Position numbers and translations under genes: made by a program. 64,000 nt of DNA from NCBI GenBank assembly GCA_963817075.1, contig CAWFMT010000002.1, forward strand, positions 186,001-250,000, given 5' to 3'. This document shows positions 7,406 to 15,698 of the stretch, piece by piece (within the stretch, counting starts at the first letter, position 1; every line of letters starts with the position of its first letter). This DNA is from DASPKM01 sp963817075. Its GTDB lineage: Bacteria > Bacteroidota > Bacteroidia > Chitinophagales > Chitinophagaceae. The notes under the pieces were generated by a model. That model was not told the origin of the DNA, made no database searches, and saw nothing but the letters and a program-made list of their open reading frames with translations.

Positions 7406-10201
7406 ATGAAACTTCTACTTACCATATTGTTATCCTTCATTTGTGCTTTAGTATTTGGCCAACAGGATTCACAAATAGTTTATAAGGCAGATCCCAGGAT
7501 CCAGTTACACGACCTCCGGAATTTCACGGAGGTTTTGTACGATTCTACCAATAAACTATCAAAGGACAACATCATCTCAGGAAAATACGATCACCTCTTT
7601 CAACCATATTCTTCAATTGATAAAAAAGTAATTCCATTCAAAACTTACTGGGAGAAAGTTTCAATCAGACCTGAAGCAGAGTTTAGGAATTGGTGGATCA
7701 TTTTGAGAGATACCGGAAAACTATACCTGGTAGGAGGGGCCAATGACTATGTGGATGTTTTTGCGGTTAATAATGCTCAGGCATTAATTTGGAATCAACG
7801 GACAGGAGCTCTTGTACCCAGATCTCAAAAGACTGTTCGAGAGCACACATTATTAAATTGTATTTCATTTTCAGGGAAAGCAGATCAGTCCACCACCTTA
7901 TATTTTAGGCTTTATAATGAATTCGCACCCGAGGAATTATTTTACCCTCAGCTCCAAGATCCTGTGATCCCAATTCAATTTCCATCCCGACTTCTTGAAA
8001 TAATTTGTGCGATCGCATTCCTTTTTTCGATCCTTTCATTTTTCTTTTACTTCTTTGTTCGCGATAGGGCATATTTCCTTTTTGGAGCTTATACTCTTTT
8101 GCTAACATTGCATTACCTTATCCTGCACCCGCAATCCCCATTCATTGATATTTTTATTCCAGAATATCCAAAACTCGTAAATCCGGCATTCATTTTTCTT
8201 TCAAGTGGGGCGCTCACTCTGTTTCTGCTCTTTGGACGAAGTTTCATAAATCTTCGTTCTTTATCTCCAGCAACGGACCGAATTGTACGATGGGTAATTC
8301 TTGTATATGTTGCAGCGATAATTGTTGAGGTAACATATCTAATTCTTACTAACCGGAATTTGATTTCCCCTTGGCATGCTATAGGTTTCATGATCATCAC
8401 ATTGATCCTGACTATCCGGATTGCCTTTTTTAAGACGTTTGAGGCAAGAGTATTTGTAGTGGGTAGCTTCTGTCTATTCGGTTTCAACATACTTGGGATG
8501 TTGTATAATTTCGGAGTCTTCAATTTTCCTTTTAATCCCTGGCCCATAGGGCAGGTTGGTCAATTGTTGATTTATTGTTTCGGACTTGCTTATAGGATCA
8601 GATTAAATGAACAGGCAAAAGCCGAGGCTGAACATATCAAGGGACTTGACGAGATCAAGTCAAAATTCTTTGCAAATATTTCGCATGAATTTAGGACGCC
8701 TCTAACACTGATCCAGGGCCCATTACAACAAATCGAAGAACAGGCTAAAGAAAATCAGAAAGGTGGAACGGTTGAGGTTCCACTTCGGCAGGTTCATAGC
8801 ATGCGGCGAAATACAGACCGATTGCTTGAACTTGTTAATCAGCTTCTGGATCTGTCAAGATTGGACTCCGGTAAAGTGAAACTCCAGATCGTGAAGGGCG
8901 ATGTTCTGCAATTACTTAAATCCTTAGCTGCTTCTTTCGATTCTCTTGCGGAGAGAAAGCAGATCCATTATCATGTTCATTTCCCCGAGCACCTCCAGTT
9001 TTCATTTTTTGATAAAGACAAGCTTGAGAAAATTTTTACAAATCTTCTAGGGAATGCTTTCAAATACACTCCCGAGAAAGGAATTGTTTCAGTGATTGTT
9101 GAGATCGAAGAAGGACGACTTAGAATTTCAGTAGAAGACAATGGTCCTGGCATCGCGAAGAAAGAACTTGATAAGGTCTTTGATCGATTTTACCAGGTTG
9201 AAGGAACTGAAGATAAGGGCACTGGCATAGGCCTGGCGTTGGTCAAAGAAATTGTTGATCTCTACCATGGACAAATCATTGTTAGCAGTGAACCTGGAAA
9301 AGGTAGTCGCTTCAGGGTTAGTCTGCCTATTGAGAAATCTGCATTTAAGGAAGACGAACTGGTTTATGGCGAATGGAAATCGGGAGAAAACTTTGTCAAT
9401 CGTACTGCAGATCAAAATGACGAGCAGCTTATCCCTCAATCTATATCTTCCGGTCTTCCTTTATTATTGGTTGTTGAGGACCATAGTGATCTTCGCCGAT
9501 TTATCGCAGAGACAGTTCAACAGCATTATCACGTAATTGAAGCCAAGAATGGTGAAGAAGGATATGAAAAGGCCAGAACAGAAATTCCGGATATTATTAT
9601 TAGCGATGTGATGATGCCGCTCATGGATGGTTTTGCGATGACGGAAAAGATCAAGAAGGATGAACGAACATCTCATATTCCGATAATTCTCCTGACAGCG
9701 AAAGCAGGACAGCAGCATAAGATCGATGGACTAACTACCGGAGCCGATGATTATCTCACCAAGCCTTTCGATTCTAAGGAGCTGCTTGCAAGAATTCAAA
9801 ATCTGACAGAACAGAGAAAACTGCTTCGCAAGAAATTTGCAGGGACCATTCAGCTCAAACCTTCTGAGCTTGCACTTGAAAATATTGAAGAAGTTTTTTT
9901 AAAGAATGTAATGCACGCCATCGAGCAAAATATGGACGAAGAGGAATTTGGTGTTGAAGAATTGGCAAAGGAAGTAGCGATGAGTCGCAGCCAGCTGCAT
10001 AGGAAACTTGTAGCATTAATTGATAAATCTCCGAGTGACCTGATCAGGCAAACAAGACTCTTAAGAGCGAAGGACATGTTGCAGAAAAAAGCAACTCCTT
10101 CTGAAGTTGCATTCAAGGTTGGATTCAACAGTCATGCTTACTTTTCAAAATGCTTTAAGGAAGAATTTGGGGTTAGTCCGAGTGAGATTGGGAGTAATTA
10201 A
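7406..10201 (+). CDS. Hybrid sensor kinase: 7TM + HisKA/HATPase + receiver + AraC-type HTH
   Basis: A 931-residue one-component two-component protein. After a signal peptide comes an extracytoplasmic domain (to about residue 190), then seven predicted membrane helices (about 195-400), like 7TMR-DISM sensors. The cytoplasmic part has HisKA with phospho-acceptor His427 (NISHEFRTPLTL), an HATPase with NLLGNAFKYT and DNGPGIA/GTGIGLALV boxes, a receiver with Asp734 (ISDVMMPLMDG) and Lys in LTKPFD, and a C-terminal AraC/XylS HTH (about 830-931). It can therefore sense, phosphorylate itself and bind DNA. Start: ATG at 7406; a GTG one codon earlier is the alternative. Unlike classical Bacteroides hybrids it has no beta-propeller sensor. 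No polysaccharide locus lies adjacent, so its targets are unknown. Confidence 0.93.
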   Translation: MKLLLTILLSFICALVFGQQDSQIVYKADPRIQLHDLRNFTEVLYDSTNKLSKDNIISGKYDHLFQPYSSIDKKVIPFKTYWEKVSIRPEAEFRNWWIILRDTGKLYLVGGANDYVDVFAVNNAQALIWNQRTGALVPRSQKTVREHTLLNCISFSGKADQSTTLYFRLYNEFAPEELFYPQLQDPVIPIQFPSRLLEIICAIAFLFSILSFFFYFFVRDRAYFLFGAYTLLLTLHYLILHPQSPFIDIFIPEYPKLVNPAFIFLSSGALTLFLLFGRSFINLRSLSPATDRIVRWVILVYVAAIIVEVTYLILTNRNLISPWHAIGFMIITLILTIRIAFFKTFEARVFVVGSFCLFGFNILGMLYNFGVFNFPFNPWPIGQVGQLLIYCFGLAYRIRLNEQAKAEAEHIKGLDEIKSKFFANISHEFRTPLTLIQGPLQQIEEQAKENQKGGTVEVPLRQVHSMRRNTDRLLELVNQLLDLSRLDSGKVKLQIVKGDVLQLLKSLAASFDSLAERKQIHYHVHFPEHLQFSFFDKDKLEKIFTNLLGNAFKYTPEKGIVSVIVEIEEGRLRISVEDNGPGIAKKELDKVFDRFYQVEGTEDKGTGIGLALVKEIVDLYHGQIIVSSEPGKGSRFRVSLPIEKSAFKEDELVYGEWKSGENFVNRTADQNDEQLIPQSISSGLPLLLVVEDHSDLRRFIAETVQQHYHVIEAKNGEEGYEKARTEIPDIIISDVMMPLMDGFAMTEKIKKDERTSHIPIILLTAKAGQQHKIDGLTTGADDYLTKPFDSKELLARIQNLTEQRKLLRKKFAGTIQLKPSELALENIEEVFLKNVMHAIEQNMDEEEFGVEELAKEVAMSRSQLHRKLVALIDKSPSDLIRQTRLLRAKDMLQKKATPSEVAFKVGFNSHAYFSKCFKEEFGVSPSEIGSN

Positions 10202-10221
10202 TTTGTTTAACCTTAAAACCC

Positions 10222-10265
10222 GGCCCTGTCAGGGTCTTCGCTTCGCTACGACCGCTTACAGGGCC
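10222..10265. repeat. GGCCCTGT..ACAGGGCC inverted repeat between convergent genes
   Basis: GGCCCTGT (10222-10229) and ACAGGGCC (10258-10265) pair perfectly around a loop rich in CTTCGCTTCGCTACGACC. The element overlaps the last codons of the minus-strand phosphotriesterase-like gene. It could act as a bidirectional terminator and also looks like a dispersed spacer repeat. Confidence 0.65.
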
Positions 10266-11269
10266 CTGACTCTAATACCAAACGCCTCAGCAGGATTTTT
10301 AACCAGCAGTTGCTCTATATCAGACTCAGTAAAGCCTCGTTCCTTCAACAAAGGAATCAGTGTTTGAAAAATAGTAGTAAATCCCTTGAAACTACCTCCA
10401 TCAACTTCTCCAGGCTTATACCATCCTGCATCATGTGATATCAAAACCTTATTCAACAAGGATGCAGATCTTAGATGCTCAATTGAATCGGCATATTTAG
10501 CTGCATCTCCCCATGCAATTCCATCCAAACTTATCCAGGCTCCAAGTCTTGCAGCCTCGACCTGTCGAGCTTTGTCTTTTTCTGATTGTGCATGAACCCA
10601 AACGAATGCAGATGGATGAACACCCATTTCTTTTAATACTTCGATTTCTTCAAATGCAGGAATTGCTATTCCGGTATGAGAACAAATGGTTAGTCCAGTT
10701 TCTAAATGAGTGAGTGCGGCAGCTTTTACCATTTTTCGATGGAGTTCAGATAAATGTTCTGGATCCACTGAAATTTTAATAAATCCTGGCTTTATGCCTG
10801 TTCCTTCGATCCCAATTTTGAATTCTTCAATCCATCTTCTTGATAATTGTTCGGCGGTTTCTGTAAAAGCCCAGGCAGGTAGGTATTTATTCTTTACAGC
10901 TCCATAGTAACCTGTATTGGTCAAAATATTCAATCCGCTTTCTTCTGCAAGTCGCTTTAATAAAATAACATCCCGACCAAGAAAAGCTGGTGTGCAATCC
11001 AGGATAGTTTTTACTCCATATTTTTTTACTTCCAGTAGATAAGGTAAGACCTTTGCAACCACTTCATCCTTCTTCCATCGATCAAAATTGATTTGATCTG
11101 CTCCAATAAAATCTACTATGAAATGTTCATGTATCAGGCTTTTGCCCATTTGGCCTGCGGAGATACTGCCATTTACAGTCTGGATTGATGGCTGCTGGTC
11201 GGTCTTGAATGCAAGCAAAACAATTGTACCTGATTTAATGAATTCCCTTCGGGATAGATGCGAGTGCAT
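10256..11269 (-). CDS. Exported phosphotriesterase-like metal-dependent hydrolase
   Basis: A 337-residue amidohydrolase-superfamily protein. The N-terminus SRREFIKSG looks like a twin-arginine signal, so the enzyme is probably exported folded with its metals. The binuclear centre is visible: IHEHF (His-x-His), the bridging Lys in GFIKISVD, CSHTG and WVHAQ histidines, and the late Asp in ISHDAGW. These match the phosphotriesterase/PLL-like subgroup, whose members act on lactones or phosphoesters. The actual substrate is not evident. It is single-gene, convergent with the sensor kinase and followed upstream by TTTGAATG and GCGGT repeats. Confidence 0.85.
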   Translation of the reverse strand: MHSHLSRREFIKSGTIVLLAFKTDQQPSIQTVNGSISAGQMGKSLIHEHFIVDFIGADQINFDRWKKDEVVAKVLPYLLEVKKYGVKTILDCTPAFLGRDVILLKRLAEESGLNILTNTGYYGAVKNKYLPAWAFTETAEQLSRRWIEEFKIGIEGTGIKPGFIKISVDPEHLSELHRKMVKAAALTHLETGLTICSHTGIAIPAFEEIEVLKEMGVHPSAFVWVHAQSEKDKARQVEAARLGAWISLDGIAWGDAAKYADSIEHLRSASLLNKVLISHDAGWYKPGEVDGGSFKGFTTIFQTLIPLLKERGFTESDIEQLLVKNPAEAFGIRVRAL

Positions 11270-11277
11270 TTAGACTG

Positions 11278-11357
11278 GTTTGAATGTTTGAGTGTTTGAA
11301 TGTTTGATTTTTTCTCTGCGGTGAATTCTTGGCGTCATGGCGCCTTGGCGGTTAATC
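11278..11357. repeat. TTTGAATG tract plus GCGGTTAA half-element
   Basis: Four TTTGAATG/TTTGAGTG units (11278-11309) run into a CTCTGCGGTGAATTC..GGCGGTTAAT stretch (11313-11357), joining two repeat families head to tail. Confidence 0.7.
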
Positions 11358-11363
11358 TTCTGC

Positions 11364-12308
11364 TCAAACTTTGAGATACTTCAAAAGTATCCTAAAAAAT
11401 TCCTCTGGTTGATCATCCCATATAATATGACCACATTTTTCAATAACATGCATCTCACTATTTTTCAGGCATTCCTTCTGTAGAAAAAAAGTTGATTCTC
11501 CCTGGTCGTCCTGTCGTCCATATATTATTAGAGCAGGAATGCTTAATTTTTTTAGCTCCGCAGTTATATCCCATTTCGATTCCATTATTTCCTTATCAAT
11601 AAATGAGATTGGCTGGAAATTGAAATTTGTAAATAATTCATCAAACCCTTTTGAAGAATTCTGACGATCAAAATGCATCGCCCTTATATGTATCGAAAGG
11701 AAACTTTTAAATGCAGCTACCTCTTTATTGAGTGGGTCAACTCTTTTCAAAGAATCCAATTCACCCTGGCTCCTGGCTGAGAAAATGGATTGAAGTGCGT
11801 AGAGTGAATCCAGTTCTTCACCCGAACGACGGGTAAACTGATTATCAAACAATACATTCCATAATTTGTAAGAAGGCGGCGCGGAGCAAATAAGTATAAG
11901 TGAGGCAACCCGATCTTTAAAAAGGGTCGCATAATTCATCGCGAGTAAACCTCCCCAGGAAATTCCCAGCAATGAGATCTTCTCATCCTTTCTCTTCTGG
12001 CGCAAAAGTTCAATATCCTGTAAATAGCTTTTAACATTGATCGTGGCTTCATTCATAGGAACCTTTCTTGATCTGCCCGATCCTCGTTGGTGAAGTAAGA
12101 CGCAGGTGTAGGAATCTTTCAAGCTGTCAATAATTTGGTAGGATGGAACTTCGGGAGGTGCGCCGGGACCACCAGTAAGGAAATATATAGCAGGTCCTTT
12201 ACCGAATTCTTCGTAGAACAATTCTATATCGCCGTTTTTGAAACTCTTGACTGACTGACCAAAACAAAGATCTACCATGAGCACTGCTATTAAGACTATT
12301 CGGTACAT
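11364..12308 (-). CDS. Exported alpha/beta hydrolase (proline iminopeptidase-like)
   Basis: A 314-residue alpha/beta-hydrolase with a signal peptide (MYRIVLIAVLMVDLCFGQ). The oxyanion region YFLTGGPGAPPE, the nucleophile elbow GISWGG, a late Asp in IIYGRQDDQGE and the final His in IEKCGHIIWDD give a complete Ser-Asp-His triad. HGGPG-like oxyanion sequences are typical of prolyl iminopeptidases and related hydrolases, so a peptidase or esterase role is likely. It is monocistronic, with GAAGTC-type repeats upstream. Confidence 0.85.
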   Translation of the reverse strand: MYRIVLIAVLMVDLCFGQSVKSFKNGDIELFYEEFGKGPAIYFLTGGPGAPPEVPSYQIIDSLKDSYTCVLLHQRGSGRSRKVPMNEATINVKSYLQDIELLRQKRKDEKISLLGISWGGLLAMNYATLFKDRVASLILICSAPPSYKLWNVLFDNQFTRRSGEELDSLYALQSIFSARSQGELDSLKRVDPLNKEVAAFKSFLSIHIRAMHFDRQNSSKGFDELFTNFNFQPISFIDKEIMESKWDITAELKKLSIPALIIYGRQDDQGESTFFLQKECLKNSEMHVIEKCGHIIWDDQPEEFFRILLKYLKV

Positions 12309-12343
12309 GTCCAGGTTTCTTTTAAAAATTGTGAATTCTAAAT

Positions 12344-12375
12344 GCTGACTTCTGACCTCCGACCTCCGACCTCGT
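12344..12375. repeat. GACTTCTGACCTCCGACC tract
   Basis: Tandem 7-8-base words (GACTTCT, GACCTCC, GACCTCC, GACCTCG), the reverse strand of the GAAGTC family, upstream of the alpha/beta hydrolase. Confidence 0.65.
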
Positions 12376-12532
12376 TCCTTCCAATTTAATCATTCCTTGC
12401 GAGCTTGCACGTGCATTTAGCATGCTGTATTTATGATTTTGTACCAATATTGCGAATAATAATTAACTTTCAATAACCATCATATCTATACGCTTACAAC
12501 TGATTCCACGGTCAAAACTAAAACTGCAATCA

Positions 12533-12859
12533 ATGAATAAGATTCTGGGTTCTTTAGCAATTCTATCAGTTGTTGGCTTCTACAGTTGCGCAAGCAAGCC
12601 TTCGGAAAAGGAGATCAAGCAAAAAATTTTGCTTGAATATATTTGTCGGGAAACAGCCGAGATCACCACTCTCAATATTGAGAAAACAGAAAAGACAGAG
12701 ACGATCTTCGGGAAGCCTGCTTATAAGTACACTGTTAAAGGAGTGGTAGAATGGCCTAAGGGATGTACGGAATTCGGGACTCGCGTGGAACCTGGCAGAA
12801 CAGAAGAATTTGAGAAGACAGTTTTTCTGGCGGAAAACCTAGAGGGAGACTGGCAATAG
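12533..12859 (+). CDS. Small lipoprotein, unknown
   Basis: A 108-residue product with a lipoprotein signal (MNKILGSLAILSVVGFYSCAS; lipobox FYSC at the end). The mature part is highly charged (KPSEKEIKQKIL, EKTEKTETIF) and has two further Cys residues that could pair. It converges on the MBL-fold gene, with only three bases between the two stop codons. No family is recognised; the export signal is the only functional clue. Confidence 0.7.
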   Translation: MNKILGSLAILSVVGFYSCASKPSEKEIKQKILLEYICRETAEITTLNIEKTEKTETIFGKPAYKYTVKGVVEWPKGCTEFGTRVEPGRTEEFEKTVFLAENLEGDWQ

Positions 12860-12862
12860 AAT

Positions 12863-14185
12863 TTATTTGTTGGAAGTTGATTGATATGGGCCGAAGACTT
12901 CTTTCACTTTCAAGGCCTCCACGCTATCGTCCAATATAATTACGTAGTAAGAGCCTCCACCTGGTAATACCCTTACAAGGATATGACCTTGCTGACTTTT
13001 GTAGGATCGATCAATCAATGGTCCGATCACATCTCTGTTTGCTTGCAGCATATTGGTTGAGAACAAATCGCGCGGACCAGGATATAAAAAAGGTGTAGTC
13101 GCTCGTATCAGGACTTCATGTCCGGGATGGTCGGAACTCCAGACCTGTGTGATCCAAACCGTTGGTTTAAGAGTCTTCACCATAAATTCATTTAGCGCAT
13201 CCCGATTTCCGTGGTGGTCCATTGTGGCAATATCCACTGCTCCAACCGCGCGGGCAACCGGAGTTTCCATATCCATCCATGCAGGCTGACCATAATTAAT
13301 ATTACCTGGGATATCACCTCCGGTGTAGTATTTGAATTTTCCGTATTGAATCGTGATGACCTGGCTGCAAGCATTCTCAGTTGGAAAACTTGTTGGGTCA
13401 TCTTTTTTGTACATCGTGAATAATTCAATGGAATTGGTATCCTTGCCTGTCCATACCCGTCCATTTGATTTTACACTCCTCACCAGGAAATCAGGATATT
13501 TTTTGCTATCGTATTTTAATCCCAATTGCTTCTGACTACCTGCTTCTATATTTCCGTTTCGTAATTTGTCTTTGTCTCTTTGATTGATGAAAGAAAAATA
13601 ATTGTACATGGTTTTCCAGTACCTGGCTGCGGGTTCATTTTTCAACCGCTCTTCATTTGCGCGTGCCTTCATATCAAAAGGAAAATTGTATGCAGGATAT
13701 CCGCGATCCAATAGCACCTCGAATGGAATCAGTTCATCAACGCCAGTAAGTCCTGTCAAAATATAATCACCTTTTGAAGAACGAGACGCATCCTGGTACC
13801 ACGAGCCCATATGATCCTCATGAAAATGAGAGAGCACTGCATAATTAATTATTGGCTTTCTATTAGCAGGAGCAACCTGTTTAATATAACTCACGATCCA
13901 TTCGTATGCGCGTTTGCTTTCATTTGGGCGCATGGGAGTATTTCTGGCCGACTTAGTTCTTGGATCTGTTGGATCCTGTTCACCTGCATCAAATAGGAGA
14001 GTGGTTCCATCAGGGAAAACATAGTATGCCACATCGCCTCTGCCGGTATTTATATGGTGCAGGTCAAGATATCCTTCTTTCCAGGGAGTGATAATGTCTC
14101 CTTTCTGGGGGATCTGAGAAATGGAAGTTATTGGATTAAAGGAGCAACTCGTAATTAACAATAAGGCAATCAATCTGCGAAACAT
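12863..14185 (-). CDS. Exported MBL-fold metallohydrolase (ComEC/Rec2-like)
   Basis: A 440-residue protein with a signal peptide, then a metallo-beta-lactamase fold. It opens with HHINTGRGDVAYYVFPDGTTLLFDAGEQ and has the zinc motif LSHFHEDHMGS near residue 115, a middle TGGDIPG and a later ATMDHHGNRDALN. The arrangement is like the stand-alone ComEC C-terminal-type MBL proteins, some of which are nucleases or phosphodiesterases. Substrate unknown. It is transcribed alone; its promoter region holds the large 121-bp composite repeat block. Confidence 0.82.
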   Translation of the reverse strand: MFRRLIALLLITSCSFNPITSISQIPQKGDIITPWKEGYLDLHHINTGRGDVAYYVFPDGTTLLFDAGEQDPTDPRTKSARNTPMRPNESKRAYEWIVSYIKQVAPANRKPIINYAVLSHFHEDHMGSWYQDASRSSKGDYILTGLTGVDELIPFEVLLDRGYPAYNFPFDMKARANEERLKNEPAARYWKTMYNYFSFINQRDKDKLRNGNIEAGSQKQLGLKYDSKKYPDFLVRSVKSNGRVWTGKDTNSIELFTMYKKDDPTSFPTENACSQVITIQYGKFKYYTGGDIPGNINYGQPAWMDMETPVARAVGAVDIATMDHHGNRDALNEFMVKTLKPTVWITQVWSSDHPGHEVLIRATTPFLYPGPRDLFSTNMLQANRDVIGPLIDRSYKSQQGHILVRVLPGGGSYYVIILDDSVEALKVKEVFGPYQSTSNK

Positions 14186-14228
14186 ACTTGTTGTTGTTGA
14201 ATTATTTGAAGGTAAGATTCTTTATTTT

Positions 14229-14569
14229 TTTTCACCGCAGAGAACAAGAGAAATAGAGGCACGCAGAGAGAGTTTTTTACTTTACTCACGACTCACGATT
14301 CACGATTCACGATTCACGATTTTCCCCGCAGAGAACAAGAGAAACAGAGAAAACGCAGAGATGATTTCCTTTTGCGTCTTTGCATACTTTGCATCTTTGC
14401 GTGAAATTCTTCACTCCGTCTCACGACTCACGATTCACGATTTTCACCGCAGAGAACAGGAGAAAAAGAGGAAACGCAGAGATGATTTCCTTTTGCGTCT
14501 TTGCTTACTTTGCATCTTTGCGTGAAGTTCTTCACTCCGTCTCACGACTCACGATTCACGATTCACGAA
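14229..14569. repeat. Composite 121-bp tandem repeat block (CACGATT + CCGCAGAGAACA units)
   Basis: Three units begin with CCGCAGAGAACA at about 14235, 14326 and 14447; the last two are full and spaced 121 bp apart. Each full unit is CCGCAGAG.., an A/G-rich stretch, TTTTGCGTCTTTGC, TTTGCATCTTTGCGTGAA and TTCTTCACTCCGTC, then a tract of 7-bp TCACGAY words. The first unit is truncated. The block fills the whole spacer between two minus-strand genes. The same unit occurs inverted at 63732-63964. Confidence 0.85.
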
Positions 14570-14572
14570 TTC

Positions 14573-15580
14573 TTACTTTGCTGTTTTGAATGAAACATTT
14601 TTCATCGGTTGATGCATCATCAGAGTATTAATTATTTCTTCCACAATTTTCGGGGATTCTTTTTCCACTAAATAGCTGTGCAGTTTTCCTTTGTCGCTCC
14701 AGGTATTGCTTCCATCCCTTCCAACGATCATCGTTCCATTTACAACTGTGTAATACTGTTTATAGTTTTTCGCTGCTACAAGAACGGCGGTTTCATCCCA
14801 ACTCATTCTTCCCAAGCTATCTTCCTTTGCCATTGGTATGGAAATTCTGAAAACATCCTTCACCGGACTCCTATCAATTTTCTGATTGGCAACAAGCGGC
14901 AACCCAGTTCGTATTTTATAACCAATCTCTACGCCACTTAATAATATAGAACCCGGCCACGAACCAAAAACAATTTCTGAAGCGGCAGAATCTTTTCTCA
15001 CATTAAATTCGCTCCCCGTAGGAAATCTGCCAGCCATGCTGATTAGTTGCTTTACTTTTTTTCTTACGAGTTCCTTTCCATTCAATTTCGAATACTTATC
15101 CGGTCCCGATTCGAGTAGCTGGGCTAGATTAGTTAGGAATCCAACAGTTATAATCGTCACAGACTTATCAGGTTGAGCTGAAAGGATCTTTCTGTAAACA
15201 TCAACTGCCTCGGGGACTTCTTTGTTTTGTTGGATGGAGTGTGGGTAGCTTATCAAAACACTATCAGTCCAGTGCTGAAAATCGCGAAGATTCAAACCTT
15301 TCCTGTGCGGTACACCGATCGGTAAATCAGGTCTGTTAAAGTAAGTATTGAATACGTCAAAGACAGCTGCAACCCCTTCATAATTTGTGCTTGCAATTGT
15401 TGCAAGTATTTCGAAGTATCCGCTGTCAGCTAATGCGTGTAGTAGTGTGATTGCGCCAACGTCATCGTAGTCCGGGCCCATATCACTATCGAATATTACC
15501 CGTTGCTTTTGAGAATTTTTCTGGCTGATGGATGGATTTGAAATCGCTATCAACAAAACAAAATATAGCAAGAACCGCAT
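14573..15580 (-). CDS. Exported nucleoside hydrolase-like protein
   Basis: A 335-residue protein of the inosine-uridine-preferring nucleoside hydrolase fold. After a signal peptide (MRFLLYFVLLIAISNPSIS) it has the acidic Ca2+-binding motif as VIFDSDMGPDYDDVGA, and ITVGFLTNLAQLL and LLSGVEIGYKI in family-typical places. The ATG at 15580 fits the signal peptide; an upstream in-frame start would add 22 non-signal residues. Exported Bacteroidota members of this fold may act on ribosides from scavenged nucleic acids; the real substrate is unknown. It is bracketed by repeat-filled spacers on both sides. Confidence 0.85.
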   Translation of the reverse strand: MRFLLYFVLLIAISNPSISQKNSQKQRVIFDSDMGPDYDDVGAITLLHALADSGYFEILATIASTNYEGVAAVFDVFNTYFNRPDLPIGVPHRKGLNLRDFQHWTDSVLISYPHSIQQNKEVPEAVDVYRKILSAQPDKSVTIITVGFLTNLAQLLESGPDKYSKLNGKELVRKKVKQLISMAGRFPTGSEFNVRKDSAASEIVFGSWPGSILLSGVEIGYKIRTGLPLVANQKIDRSPVKDVFRISIPMAKEDSLGRMSWDETAVLVAAKNYKQYYTVVNGTMIVGRDGSNTWSDKGKLHSYLVEKESPKIVEEIINTLMMHQPMKNVSFKTAK

Positions 15581-15599
15581 TGATGTTAAATTAAAGAAT

Positions 15600-15690
15600 T
15601 TAACCGCAGAGAACAGGAGACAGAGAGAATTCGCAGAGTAAATCAAAACTCCGCGAAACTCTGCTTCTCATTTTCTCTGCGGTAAAAAAA
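15600..15690. repeat. ACCGCAGAG..CTCTGCGGT hairpin element
   Basis: TTTAACCGCAGAGAACAGG on the left pairs with TTTTCTCTGCGGTAAA on the right across about 90 bp; inner arms GCAGAGT/ACTCTGC also pair. It is the best-formed member of the CCGCAGAG subfamily and may also act as a terminator. Confidence 0.8.
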
Positions 15691-15698
15691 ATTGCACC

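Noticed and set aside
14121..14525. Open reading frame of about 134 codons through the repeat block
   Set aside because: Its protein is a translation of the repeats (SRFTIHDSRLTIHD-like words) and the frame exists only because the 7-bp and 121-bp repeats lack stops. Same for the frame at 63465-63875.
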